DNA from: Petrimonas sp. IBARAKI
GTDB lineage: Bacteria > Bacteroidota > Bacteroidia > Bacteroidales > Dysgonomonadaceae
Direction: 5' to 3'
Assembly (NCBI GenBank): GCA_002356435.2
Contig: AP018040.2
Location: 1,054,001 to 1,118,000, forward strand
DNA: 64,000 nucleotides
Shown here: positions 52,121 through 61,700 of the stretch, piece after piece
Position numbering within the stretch: position 1 is the stretch's first letter
How the letters are laid out: every line of letters begins with the position of its first letter
Program-made: the position numbers and the translations under genes
The notes under the pieces: model-generated
Seen by the model: only the letters and a program-made list of their open reading frames with translations
Told to the model about the DNA's origin: nothing
Database searches by the model: none

Positions 52121-52214
52121 ATTACCCCTGAATCCCCGGAAAGGGAATTGAAATATTATTTATTTGTTAGTATTTAGTTCTAATTTTTGCCGTTCTCAAA
52201 TCACAAAACCGAAA

Positions 52215-53546
52215 TCAGTTTTTTCTTGCTCTGATGTTCCCCATCACCTTGCCTTTTCCCAGGCGGATATAGTCGAGCAGAGGACGGTCGGACGGACAGG
52301 TATAGCTGCAAGAGCCGCATTCGATACAATCGGTTATGCGCCCTTTTTCGGCCCTGTCCCATTCACTGTATTCTGTCAGAGTCATTAAAAGTGTCGGATT
52401 TAAACCCATCGGGCATACATGTATGCACTTGGTGCAACGGATACAGTCTTTCATCCTGTCTCGTTTCGACTCGAACGTGGGGATAATCAGTATTCCCGAG
52501 GTACCTTTGGTTACAGGAATTTCCACACTCGCAATGGCTTTTCCCATCATAGGGCCGCCACACACTATTTTTCCGGTTGTTTCGGGCAACCCTCCTGCTA
52601 TATCGATCAGGTTGTTTACGGGAATTCCCACCCGGGCAAGCACGTTGCACGGGTTTTTGACATCTTTTCCGGTAACGGTGACTATGCGCTCCACGAGCGG
52701 TTTGTTTTTCTGGACAGCTTCGTAAACGGCAAAAGCTGTTCCCACGTTTTGCACGACCACGCCTACCGAAATGGGAAGTGCGCCGCTAGGGACCTGACGA
52801 CGAACAACGGCATCGATCAGCTGTTTTTCACCGCCTTGTGGATATTGTACCTTTAACGGTTGTATGGTAATTCCCGGGTACGATTTGGCTGTAGTAGTGA
52901 ATTTGGAGATAGCGTCTTTTTTGTTGTTCTCGATACCGATGACCGCTTTGTCCACGTTGATGGCTTTCATCAGTATGGTTGTTCCTACCAGTATTTCTTC
53001 GGTTCTCTCCATCATCAGCTGATGATCGGATGTGAGATAAGGCTCACATTCAACGGCGTTAACGATAAGTGTTTCGGCTTTTGTTCCTGGTGGTGGAATC
53101 AGTTTTACGTGAGTGGGAAAAGTGGCACCTCCCATACCCACTACACCAGCCTCGGAAATCTTGTCGATAATTTCCTTAGAAGAAAGTGTACATTCTTTTA
53201 TCAGAGTTTCAGAACAATCAATCTTTTCCTCCCACTGATCACCTTCAACTTGAATAAACACGGCGTCGCGTTTATATCCGCTGACGTCAAGAGCTTTATC
53301 AATTTTAAGTACAGTCCCCGAAACAGACGAGTGAATGTTTGCAGATACAAACCCTACCGTTTTTCCGATAAGGGTCCCTACTTTCACTTTGTCGCCTTTT
53401 TTAACCACAGGCTGGCACGGAGCGCCAATGTGCTGGGTAAGCGGAATAATAACTTGTGCAGGTATGGCAATGGGTTGAATTGCTTTTCCGGCGGAAAATT
53501 TATTTTCTTTAGGGTGGATTCCCCCGATACGAAATGTTTTTAACAT
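52215..53546 (-). CDS. rnfC: Rnf complex subunit C (NADH-binding, two [4Fe-4S] clusters)
   Basis: A 443-residue peripheral subunit that exchanges electrons with NAD(H). The N-terminal half has the GGIHPKENKFSAGKAIQ start and a Rossmann-like VGMGGATFPTHVKL with FMN/NAD contacts; ferredoxin-type clusters are at CIRCTKCIHVCPMGLNP and CIECGSCSYTCPSDRPLL. It lies 55 bp downstream of rnfB. Confidence 0.95.
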   Translation of the reverse strand: MLKTFRIGGIHPKENKFSAGKAIQPIAIPAQVIIPLTQHIGAPCQPVVKKGDKVKVGTLIGKTVGFVSANIHSSVSGTVLKIDKALDVSGYKRDAVFIQVEGDQWEEKIDCSETLIKECTLSSKEIIDKISEAGVVGMGGATFPTHVKLIPPPGTKAETLIVNAVECEPYLTSDHQLMMERTEEILVGTTILMKAINVDKAVIGIENNKKDAISKFTTTAKSYPGITIQPLKVQYPQGGEKQLIDAVVRRQVPSGALPISVGVVVQNVGTAFAVYEAVQKNKPLVERIVTVTGKDVKNPCNVLARVGIPVNNLIDIAGGLPETTGKIVCGGPMMGKAIASVEIPVTKGTSGILIIPTFESKRDRMKDCIRCTKCIHVCPMGLNPTLLMTLTEYSEWDRAEKGRITDCIECGSCSYTCPSDRPLLDYIRLGKGKVMGNIRARKN

Positions 53547-53601
53547 AGAACTCCTGGATCTCCTTGATGAGAACTTTTTTGGGATGAGTTTTTTATTTGA
53601 A

Positions 53602-54468
53602 TTAAGCGTTTACCGTCGCTTCTTCCTTAACAGCAGGAGGTGTTTCTTTCCTCGGCGGGAAGTTGAGCTCCAATATCGAGTTTGTTGGACAAACCGGAAC
53701 GCACTTACGGCATAAACGACATTTGTCATCGATGATGAACGCCAGGTTATTTTCGATCGTAATGGCTTCAAACGGACAAGCCTGTTGGCATTTGGAGCAA
53801 CCGATACAAGCTACATTACAAGCTTTCCTGGCAACAGCGCCTTTGTCTTTGTTTACGCAACTGACATAAATACGGCGCGATTTAGGGCCCTGCTTCCGCA
53901 ACTCGATAATGTCTTTCGGGCAGGCTTTAACGCAAGCTCCGCAGGCAGTACATTTGTCCTCCACCACTTCGGGCAGCCGGGTTATAGGATTGATATGGAT
54001 GGCATCAAACGTGCACGATTCTTCGCAATCGCCTAATCCCAGGCATCCGAACGAGCAGCCGGTGTCTCCACCGTAAAGCGCTGCAGCAATGGCGCAGTTG
54101 GAAGACCCATCGTATAAATTCAACTGCGGACGTTCATCGCACGAACCGCTACACCTGACAACCGCAATCTTTTTTGCGGAGGTGGCAACCGTTTTTCCCA
54201 ATATTTCGGCAACCTTGTCCATTGTTTCTTGTCCGCCAACAGGGCAGTACAGATCGTCCATGGTTTCGGCCTTCACGCAAGCATTGGCAAACGAGGCACA
54301 TCCCGGGAAGCCGCATCCCCCGCAATTGGCTGCAGGAAGCGCTTCCTGCACCTCTTCGATACGGGGATCCTCTTCCACGTGAAATTTTCTTCCCACAAAA
54401 TAGAGAATGGCGGCGCTTCCGGCTCCGATTGCTCCTAATGTGGCTACAGCAGAAAGTAATACACTCAT
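53602..54468 (-). CDS. rnfB: Rnf complex subunit B (ferredoxin-binding, multi-cluster)
   Basis: A 288-residue subunit with an N-terminal membrane helix (about 4-24), a cluster domain ALPAANCGGCGFPGCASFANAC and three further ferredoxin repeats (CTACGACVKACP, CIGCSKCQQACP, CRLCRKCVPVCP). It accepts electrons from reduced ferredoxin, made here by KorAB, and passes them through the complex to NAD+. It lies 10 bp downstream of the RseC-like gene at the head of the operon. Confidence 0.95.
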   Translation of the reverse strand: MSVLLSAVATLGAIGAGSAAILYFVGRKFHVEEDPRIEEVQEALPAANCGGCGFPGCASFANACVKAETMDDLYCPVGGQETMDKVAEILGKTVATSAKKIAVVRCSGSCDERPQLNLYDGSSNCAIAAALYGGDTGCSFGCLGLGDCEESCTFDAIHINPITRLPEVVEDKCTACGACVKACPKDIIELRKQGPKSRRIYVSCVNKDKGAVARKACNVACIGCSKCQQACPFEAITIENNLAFIIDDKCRLCRKCVPVCPTNSILELNFPPRKETPPAVKEEATVNA

Positions 54469-54478
54469 ATTCTAAGTA

Positions 54479-54889
54479 TCAATGGTAGTTTTTGATAGTA
54501 AATTTAAAAGAATTGGCCATTTTATGACGTAAAAAATAAAGTACCAGGTAATAGGGCACCAATGCAAGGATGGAAGCGGTAGCGGCTTCCGTTTCTCCCC
54601 ACTTCCAAAAAGAGGTGGCAAGTATTATTGTCAGAACAAGAATAAAAACAGGAATAACAAAAGCCCACAAAACCGCTTTATAGCCCATTGATTCTTTTCC
54701 CTCAATAATTACAAGGTCATTTATCTTATATTTCCCCGTAACATCCGTCACTTCTACCACTTTCTCCTTCGAGTCTGCCGCCATACATGCTCCTTTCGCA
54801 TGACAGGTACTGCAAGCCGATTGTTGTATGATTTTAACGGATATTTTCTTGTCCGATATACTTGTTATGATTCCCTGGTGTTCAATCAT
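54479..54889 (-). CDS. RseC/SoxR-reducing-system-like membrane protein
   Basis: A 136-residue protein, first gene of the rnf operon. The N-terminal GIITSISDKKISVKIIQQSACSTCHAKGACMAADSK carries a CSTCHAKGAC four-cysteine set like that of RseC, followed by a small beta domain and two membrane helices (VLWAFVIPVFILVLTIILA and ASILALVPYYLVLYFL). RseC proteins are linked to Rnf/Rsx complexes that reduce SoxR in enterobacteria; the role in Bacteroidota is uncertain, perhaps redox regulation or cluster insertion. Confidence 0.88.
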   Translation of the reverse strand: MIEHQGIITSISDKKISVKIIQQSACSTCHAKGACMAADSKEKVVEVTDVTGKYKINDLVIIEGKESMGYKAVLWAFVIPVFILVLTIILATSFWKWGETEAATASILALVPYYLVLYFLRHKMANSFKFTIKNYH

Positions 54890-54930
54890 AAAAATGACTT
54901 TCTGTCATCTATTTCCAGAATGACGCTGCA

Positions 54931-54938
54931 AAATTAGG
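54931..54938 (-). promoter_or_regulatory. Promoter -7 element of the rnf operon
   Basis: TAATTTTG followed by CAG on the minus strand, 42 bp before the first gene. The -33 element is not clear. Confidence 0.5.
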
Positions 54939-55023
54939 TATAATTTTTGTGATTTTGTTGCTTGTTTCTGTTATTTAACGATTGAGATATTTTCTCCTTC
55001 AGAAAAATGTCGGATATAATTCT

Positions 55024-55031
55024 TATTTTTG
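55024..55031 (+). promoter_or_regulatory. Promoter -7 element of the peptidase gene
   Basis: TATTTTTG, 80 bp before the ATG at 55111. It is divergent from the rnf promoter, 86 bp away. Confidence 0.5.
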
Positions 55032-55110
55032 TGATCGATAAAGTCATCTATTGACGGATTTTATTCGCAGGCTAGAGCAATTAAACGGTAAAAGAACAAA
55101 ACATATAATA

Positions 55111-57270
55111 ATGAAAAAGACACTTTTATTCCTCTATTTCGTAAGCAGCATTTTGCTGTTAAATGCACAAAATTACACATTAAAAGACATCGTCGAAGGC
55201 CGATTTACGGCAAAAGATATCCGGCAGATGGAATCTTCGGCCGATGGGATGCATTACTACCAGATGGACCCGGGAAACACGGCGGTTATTAAGTTTTCCT
55301 ATACTACCGGAGATGCGGTGGATACGCTTTTCAACACGCGTCGGGCACGAGAATGTACTTTTGACACATTTCAAGGATTTCTGGTGAGTCCGGATGAAAA
55401 CAGGGTGTTGGTTTACAGAGAAAAGGAACAGATCTACCGCCACTCGTTCAAGGCAACTTATTACTATCACGACGTCCGTCGCAACCTGGTACGTAAACTT
55501 ACGCAGAATCCTTCCAAACAGATGATCCCTACGTTTTCTCCCGACGGGAAAATGCTGGCTTACGTGAGCGAAAACAATATCTGGCTTGCCAAATTCGATT
55601 TTGATACAGAATCTCAGGTTACCAAAGACGGTGAAACCAACAAAGTTATCAACGGAGCCACCGATTGGGTTTACGAAGAAGAATTTGCTACCACCCGGTT
55701 AATGGAATTTTCACCCGATAGCAAGTTATTGGCTTTTGTTCGTTCAGATGAGTCGCAAGTCCGTCAATATCAGTTTCAAACTTTTAACCAGGAACTTTAT
55801 CCCGGGTTTTATACCTACAAATACCCCAAGCCGGGCGAGAAAAACTCATCGGTAGAATTGCGTGTTTTTGATATCGATGCCCGTACGACCCGTAAAATGG
55901 ATGTCCCTTTGGATCTAGACGGTTATATACCGCGGATAACTTTCACCGGAAATGCCGAAGAACTGGTGGCTATGACCCTGAACCGCAATCAGAACCGGTT
56001 TGATATGTTTTTTGTAAATCCAAGAACAACAGTTGCTAAACTCATTCTTAGGGAAGAAAACAAATATTACGTTGATACTGAACTGCTCAACGGAATCCAT
56101 TTCTTACCCAACCGTTTTACATACGTGTCGGAAAAAGAGGGATACAGCCATATTTATATTTACGGTTACACGGGAACGTTGCAAAAAAAGCTGACTACGG
56201 GCCCTTTCGATGTGACAAATCTCCTGGCGGTGGACGCGCAGACCCAAACGGTTTTCTATGAGGCTGCCGATGAAAGTCCCCTTCGCCGGAATATCTACAG
56301 GGTAAATATTGATAAGGGTCAACCGCAAAAGCTATCCGTGCGGCAGGGTTACAATAATGCGTCGTTCAGCAGTAACGGCAAGTTTTTCATCAACCGGTTT
56401 TCGGATACCCATACACCCACCCTCATTACTGTACATGACGCCACCGGTAAGGAACTTCGCGTCCTCGAAGATAATAAGCAGGCGGCGGCCCTGTGGACAT
56501 CTGCACAATTCCCTAATAAAGAGTTTATCAGCATCCCTGCCGCCGATGGCATCACACAGTTGAACGGTTGGATTATTAAACCCCGTAATTTTGATGCCTC
56601 TAAAAAATATCCGGTGGTTATGATACAGTACAGCGGCCCTAATTCGCAGCAGGTGCTGGACCGGTTTGGTGCAGACTGGCACTACGCTCTGGCGAACGAA
56701 GGTTTTTTGGTTGTATCGGTTGACGGACGGGGAACCGGCGCGCGCGGCGAAGAGTTTCGAAAGCAAACCTACATGAATTTGGGTATAAAAGAGTCGGATG
56801 ATCAGGCATCCGCTGCACGCTATCTGGCTACACTTCCTTATATAGACGGTAGCCGTATTGGCATCTGGGGTTGGAGTTACGGAGGCTACAATGTTTTGAT
56901 GAGTATGAGCCGGGGGAATGGTGTTTTTAAAGCAGGAGTAGCCATTGCACCTGTGACTGATTGGCGGTTTTATGACACTGTTTATACCGAACGTTTTATG
57001 CGGACACCGCAACAGAATGCATCGGGATACACTGCTGGCTCGGCGGTTGCTCTTGCTTCGCAGTTACAGGGAAAGTTGTTGCTCATCCATGGAACGACCG
57101 ATGATAATGTCCATTTTCAGAACGCCATAGAGTATTCGCGGGCATTAATCGCTTCCGGTAAACATTTCGACATGTTTTACTTTCCCGATAAAGATCATTT
57201 TATCTCCGGCGAAAACTCTCGTTTGTACCTATACGAAAAAGTAATTGAGTTTTACAGGAAGAATCTGTAA
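55111..57270 (+). CDS. Dipeptidyl-peptidase IV-type S9 serine peptidase
   Basis: A 719-residue secreted peptidase. A signal peptide (about 1-18, ending LLNAQ) precedes a beta-propeller (residues about 60-470) and an alpha/beta-hydrolase domain. The catalytic triad is Ser589 (GWSYGGYN), Asp664 (GTTDDNVHF) and His696 (DKDHFI). The propeller has ATDWVYEEEFATT, the double-Glu motif that binds the peptide N-terminus in DPP IV, so X-Pro dipeptide release is likely. The upstream frame starts at a TTG at 55051; ATG 55111 gives the signal peptide and is preferred. It is monocistronic, closed by a terminator. It may help supply proline to the PRODH/P5CDH pathway. Confidence 0.92.
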   Translation: MKKTLLFLYFVSSILLLNAQNYTLKDIVEGRFTAKDIRQMESSADGMHYYQMDPGNTAVIKFSYTTGDAVDTLFNTRRARECTFDTFQGFLVSPDENRVLVYREKEQIYRHSFKATYYYHDVRRNLVRKLTQNPSKQMIPTFSPDGKMLAYVSENNIWLAKFDFDTESQVTKDGETNKVINGATDWVYEEEFATTRLMEFSPDSKLLAFVRSDESQVRQYQFQTFNQELYPGFYTYKYPKPGEKNSSVELRVFDIDARTTRKMDVPLDLDGYIPRITFTGNAEELVAMTLNRNQNRFDMFFVNPRTTVAKLILREENKYYVDTELLNGIHFLPNRFTYVSEKEGYSHIYIYGYTGTLQKKLTTGPFDVTNLLAVDAQTQTVFYEAADESPLRRNIYRVNIDKGQPQKLSVRQGYNNASFSSNGKFFINRFSDTHTPTLITVHDATGKELRVLEDNKQAAALWTSAQFPNKEFISIPAADGITQLNGWIIKPRNFDASKKYPVVMIQYSGPNSQQVLDRFGADWHYALANEGFLVVSVDGRGTGARGEEFRKQTYMNLGIKESDDQASAARYLATLPYIDGSRIGIWGWSYGGYNVLMSMSRGNGVFKAGVAIAPVTDWRFYDTVYTERFMRTPQQNASGYTAGSAVALASQLQGKLLLIHGTTDDNVHFQNAIEYSRALIASGKHFDMFYFPDKDHFISGENSRLYLYEKVIEFYRKNL

Positions 57271-57320
57271 AACATATGCAGAAACTTGTGTACCCGTACA
57301 ATTGTAGTGTGGTGCTTGTC

Positions 57321-57357
57321 CTGACGGAGTGATGGTTAGTCGTTCCGTCAGTTTTTT
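57321..57357 (+). terminator. Intrinsic terminator of the peptidase gene
   Basis: CTGACGGA pairs with TCCGTCAG (8 bp) around a 15-base loop, followed by TTTTTT. It ends 87 bp past the stop. The remaining sequence to 57533 has no visible gene. Confidence 0.8.
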
Positions 57358-57533
57358 ATGACCTGAGGGAAAGCCGTAATTTTTTGTATCCCTAAAACAA
57401 AAAACTCAGCTGGGTGTTATTATGACAGGTTTAAAAATTGATTTAAAGCAGTTTTGCATCAGGATACAATGAAGCAATTTCTTCAAAACAGTTTCTGAAT
57501 CACGATTTTTTTTAAGCTGATCGAATTTCGATT

Positions 57534-58634
57534 ATGGGAGAAGGCAGTATAATCATAAAACAATTTAGAAACCCAGCCTACGGACTTGTTCCGTTACTTG
57601 TGTTTACGATTCTTTTAGGATGGGTAAATGCAGGAACAGCTATGTGTATTGCGTTGGGATTATCATTGGCAGGTGTTTTCCTGGTTCGGAAACACAGCCG
57701 GATGTTGTATGATATCTCGGCCATCACGTTTTCCGTTGCACTTTTATTGCTTCTTTTTTATCATCCGCTTGATACGTTTGGAAAATTTGTGATTGTTGAA
57801 GTAATCTTTGTTGTAGCATTGATTATATCCCGTTTACTTCGTACCCGGGTAATATTGTTGCTGTCAAAAAACAAAAAACCCAACGTCAGGAACTACCTGT
57901 CGGAATCTTTTCGGGTTGCTTTTCAAGTACAGTATGCGTTCTTTTTCCATTTGTTACTGATATTGGTATATTTTACCGTTTCAACAATCAAGACTCCTTG
58001 GATAAGTAAACAGGAGATTATACTGATCGCGCAACTTATCCTGCTGACCATAATCTTTCTGAAGGTTATCCGGTTTTTGTTCTTAGATAAAAAACTGCGA
58101 AAAGAGGAATGGCTCCCCGTGGTAACAGAATCGGGAGAAGTTACCGGGAAAGTGGCGAAATCCGTTACGAAAGAGATGAGGAATAAGTTTATGCATCCGG
58201 TGGTGAGGGTGGCATTGATAAGTAACGGCAAAATTTACTTGAAGAAGCGCGATGCTTCCCGATTACTAAACCCGGGAGCCCTCGATTATCCATTTGAAAA
58301 ATACATGCAGTATAATCACGATATAAATGAAGCGGTCCATAACACGATTAGTAAAGAAATTGGAACCAAGGATATTCCATTACGTTTCTTGCTTAAATAT
58401 ATTTTCGAAAACAGCAACACCAAGCGTTTGATTTTTTTGTACGTTTCTATTATCGACGATGAGGAAAAGTTCAACAAATTGCAATTGCGGGACGGAAAAC
58501 TATGGACAGAAAAGCAGATTGAAGATAATAGAAACTCTCATATTTTCTCCGAATGTTTTGAGCTTGAGTTTGAATACCTGAAGAATACAGTCTTGCTGAA
58601 TTATAAACTAAAACCTGCTGAAACGTCGTGTTGA
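57534..58634 (+). CDS. Membrane protein with a C-terminal NUDIX-like domain
   Basis: A 366-residue protein with about six N-terminal membrane helices (roughly 17-185, for example PLLVFTILLGWVNAGTAMCI and VALIISRLLRTRVILLL) and a cytoplasmic NUDIX-fold domain (about 195-355: MHPVVRVALISNGKIYLKKR, then EAVHNTISKEIG). The latter resembles isopentenyl-diphosphate isomerase-like NUDIX proteins, but the box is not complete: the Glu pairs expected after the G are partly replaced (NEAVHNTISKEIG), so it may bind rather than hydrolyse. The N-terminal membrane part has no known relative to me. It is a single gene between the peptidase and tamB. Confidence 0.6.
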   Translation: MGEGSIIIKQFRNPAYGLVPLLVFTILLGWVNAGTAMCIALGLSLAGVFLVRKHSRMLYDISAITFSVALLLLLFYHPLDTFGKFVIVEVIFVVALIISRLLRTRVILLLSKNKKPNVRNYLSESFRVAFQVQYAFFFHLLLILVYFTVSTIKTPWISKQEIILIAQLILLTIIFLKVIRFLFLDKKLRKEEWLPVVTESGEVTGKVAKSVTKEMRNKFMHPVVRVALISNGKIYLKKRDASRLLNPGALDYPFEKYMQYNHDINEAVHNTISKEIGTKDIPLRFLLKYIFENSNTKRLIFLYVSIIDDEEKFNKLQLRDGKLWTEKQIEDNRNSHIFSECFELEFEYLKNTVLLNYKLKPAETSC

Positions 58635-58703
58635 AACATCCTCAACTCCGCCTTAATCTAAGTTAAAATGCCTTTTTCCCATCCTTAAAAATTAAATTTT
58701 TAG

Positions 58704-58711
58704 TAATATTG
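58704..58711 (+). promoter_or_regulatory. Weak promoter candidate of tamB
   Basis: TAATATTG followed by CACG, one base from TAnnTTTG, 32 bp before the tamB ATG. The -33 region has no clear match. Confidence 0.35.
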
Positions 58712-58742
58712 CACGTTTAACCGACACTATCGGTAAAATCAA

Positions 58743-61700
58743 ATGAAATTAGCAAAGAAAATTGTCCGGATTTTTGCCATTATTATCGTTTGTGTAATAG
58801 TATTGAATATTATACTTTTTCTGACATTCAATATCCCATCCGTTCAAAAATTTGCTGCTGATTTTGCTATTGGGAAACTTAAACCCAAAGTAAAAACCGA
58901 AATGTCCATTGACAAGATTCGGATCAAACTCTTTAATAGTGTTGAAATCGGAGGTTTATATGTAGAAGACCAGGAGAAAGATACGTTGTTGTTTGCCGAT
59001 AAATTATCCGCGCGCATAAATATCTGGAATTTATTGGACAATCATTTGTCTATCGAGTCGGTCCGTTTGGATAATTTTACCGCAAAAGTATATAGGGAAT
59101 CTAAAGACACAACTTTTAACTTCCAATTCATCATTGATGCATTTGCGCCTACCGACACGTTAAAAAAGAAATCCGAAAAAGCTCCCCTGAAGATTTCCAT
59201 AAACGACATTAAACTTTCCAACGGGACGCTGCGTTACGATATCCTTTCAAGGCTGGAAGCTCCGGGAAAGTTCAATCCCGATCACTTTTTCGTAAAAAAC
59301 TTCAATCTCAATGCGGACATTTCATCGCTCGACATCAAACATCTTGTCGCGGATATCCAAACCTTGAGTTTTGATGAACAAAAAGCGGGAGTAAAAGTGT
59401 ATGACCTACAGGGTATGGTTCGCTCAGACGGCACAAAACTGTGGAGCGACAGACTCTCGCTCACGCTGAATAATTCTCACTTGGATGTAAGCAAAGCCGT
59501 TTACGATATAGACAGCAAAGCATTTAACCTTACGGCTAAAAGTGATTGGATTGATCCGAAAGACGCGGCTGTTTTTTCAGATAAGCTCACGCACCTAAGC
59601 AAGCCTTTTGCTTTTGATGCCGATTTGGAAGGGAAAATTCCACAAGCTGAGATTAAAAACCTGACAGCCAGGTACGGCAATCAAACGGCTTTTACGGTGA
59701 ATGGACTGATATCCGATTTCTCAAAATACGGAGATGCCGATATTAGTGTGGATATCACTAATTTCAGAATGAGCGTACAGGATTTGCAGGATTTTATCCG
59801 TATTGGTGCACCTGCTTTTGTACTTGGCCCACAACTGGAATCGTTGGAAAATATAGAGTTGACGCTGAAAGCGAAAGGCCGTATGAGTAATTTCAATGTT
59901 GTTACTCAGGTAAACACATCTCCCGGAAGCTTTTCGTTTAATGGAAAGGGTAGTGCCGACAGCAAGTTCGAAAATATCAACGTTGATGGCCGGCTGGTAA
60001 CCGAAAACCTGCAAATCGGTAAAATAATAGGTGAAGAAATTGGCGTTGATGATCTTTCTCTCCATACTTTTGCCGAAGTAAATATCAAGAAAAATGAACT
60101 ACCAAAGATATCTATCGATGGCAATGTCGGATCGGTATTTTACAAAGGCTATCCATATCGGGATTTGACTGTAAGTGGCGTCTACAACGGGAATGACAAT
60201 AGTGTTGGCGGCCGGGTGTTTACGGATACCGAAGACAATAAACTCGATTTATACGCTAATATTGGTTTTGGAAATCAAATGAGGTTTGATGTACAGGGAA
60301 CCATCGATAAACTTTTTCTATCGCCGCTTATAACGGTTGAAAAGTGGGAGAATCCTTACCTCACTGCCCGTATTAATGGAAAACTTCAAGGGCAAAACAT
60401 TGATGATCTCGAGGGAAATGTGGTGATTGACAGTACTTCCCTCTACGATGCCAATTTTATTTACAACCCAGGTCCGATTTATCTTCAGGCGCTTTCGGCT
60501 GATGAGGCGGGTGAAAAGAAGATACAGGTACTTTCCTCCATCGTAGAAGGAGAAATATCCGGGAATTACAGTTTTGCAACTATCGGTACCGAGTTGATGA
60601 ATGCCCTGCATCCACACTTACCTACGTTGATAAAAGAACCTCCAAAAAAAGCAGCGGAGGTAGGGACGAATTTTTTCAGGTTTAATTTTTTACTGAAGAA
60701 TACCGAAGATATTTCGTATGCCTTGTCGCTTCCCTTTATAAACGTTGAACCAGCAACCGTTACCGGTACTGTGGATATGGTAAACTCAAAATCGGTACAG
60801 TTAAGCAGCCATATTCCGCGATTGATGTTTGGGCAAAACGAAATCCGCGAGAGCAAAATAGATGTAAATCTAGGTGTGTTATCGGGAGCACGTGTAAATG
60901 CTAATACCTATCTTGTACAGGAAAACGGTCATATTAATGCAAGGTTGGATACCCGGGCAATAAGTGATTCAGTTATAAACATATTGCATATCAATGTAAA
61001 TAACAAAGTGGCTAAAGCTGACGGAAGCCTGAATATATCTATGGGTTTCCGGCGTGATCTAGAAGATAATCCGGTATCGGATATTTCCATTAATTCCACT
61101 CAGGTTGTGTTTAATGGAAAGACAATCAGTATTGTCCCTTCATCTGTTGTTTACGAAAAGGAAAAAATTACCGTAAACAATTTTGAAATACGGGAAAACG
61201 AAATGTTATTGTTGGGAATAGATGGTGTGGCATCGAAAAAACGGGAAGATGCCATTCGGGCGTTTTTCAACAATACTGAAGTAGAAACCATTTTGGCCGC
61301 ATTTAATATTTCAACGTTTAAAGGCTCAATCAATGGGGGAGTGATTGTTAACCAGGCTTTAGCAGACCCACTTATTCAAACGGACAATTTCAGAATTGAA
61401 AATATACGAACCCAGACGGATACCATCGGAACACTAGCTATTGAAGGAAACTGGGACGTGATTAAAAAAGGACTTTCGTTAGATGCCAGTATAAAGAACA
61501 ACGGTGATAACTACCTTGCCGTTGCCGGATTTGTACCTATGGGTAGTGAAAATCCAATGGATGTGGATATAAAAATAAACGATTTGCCGTTAGCCTGGGT
61601 GCAGCCTTTTGCGGTGTCTACCTTTAGTCAGCTGTCGGGAACAATAAACTCCAATATAAACTTTTCCGGCAAAACAAATGCTCCTATAACTGAAGGTTGG

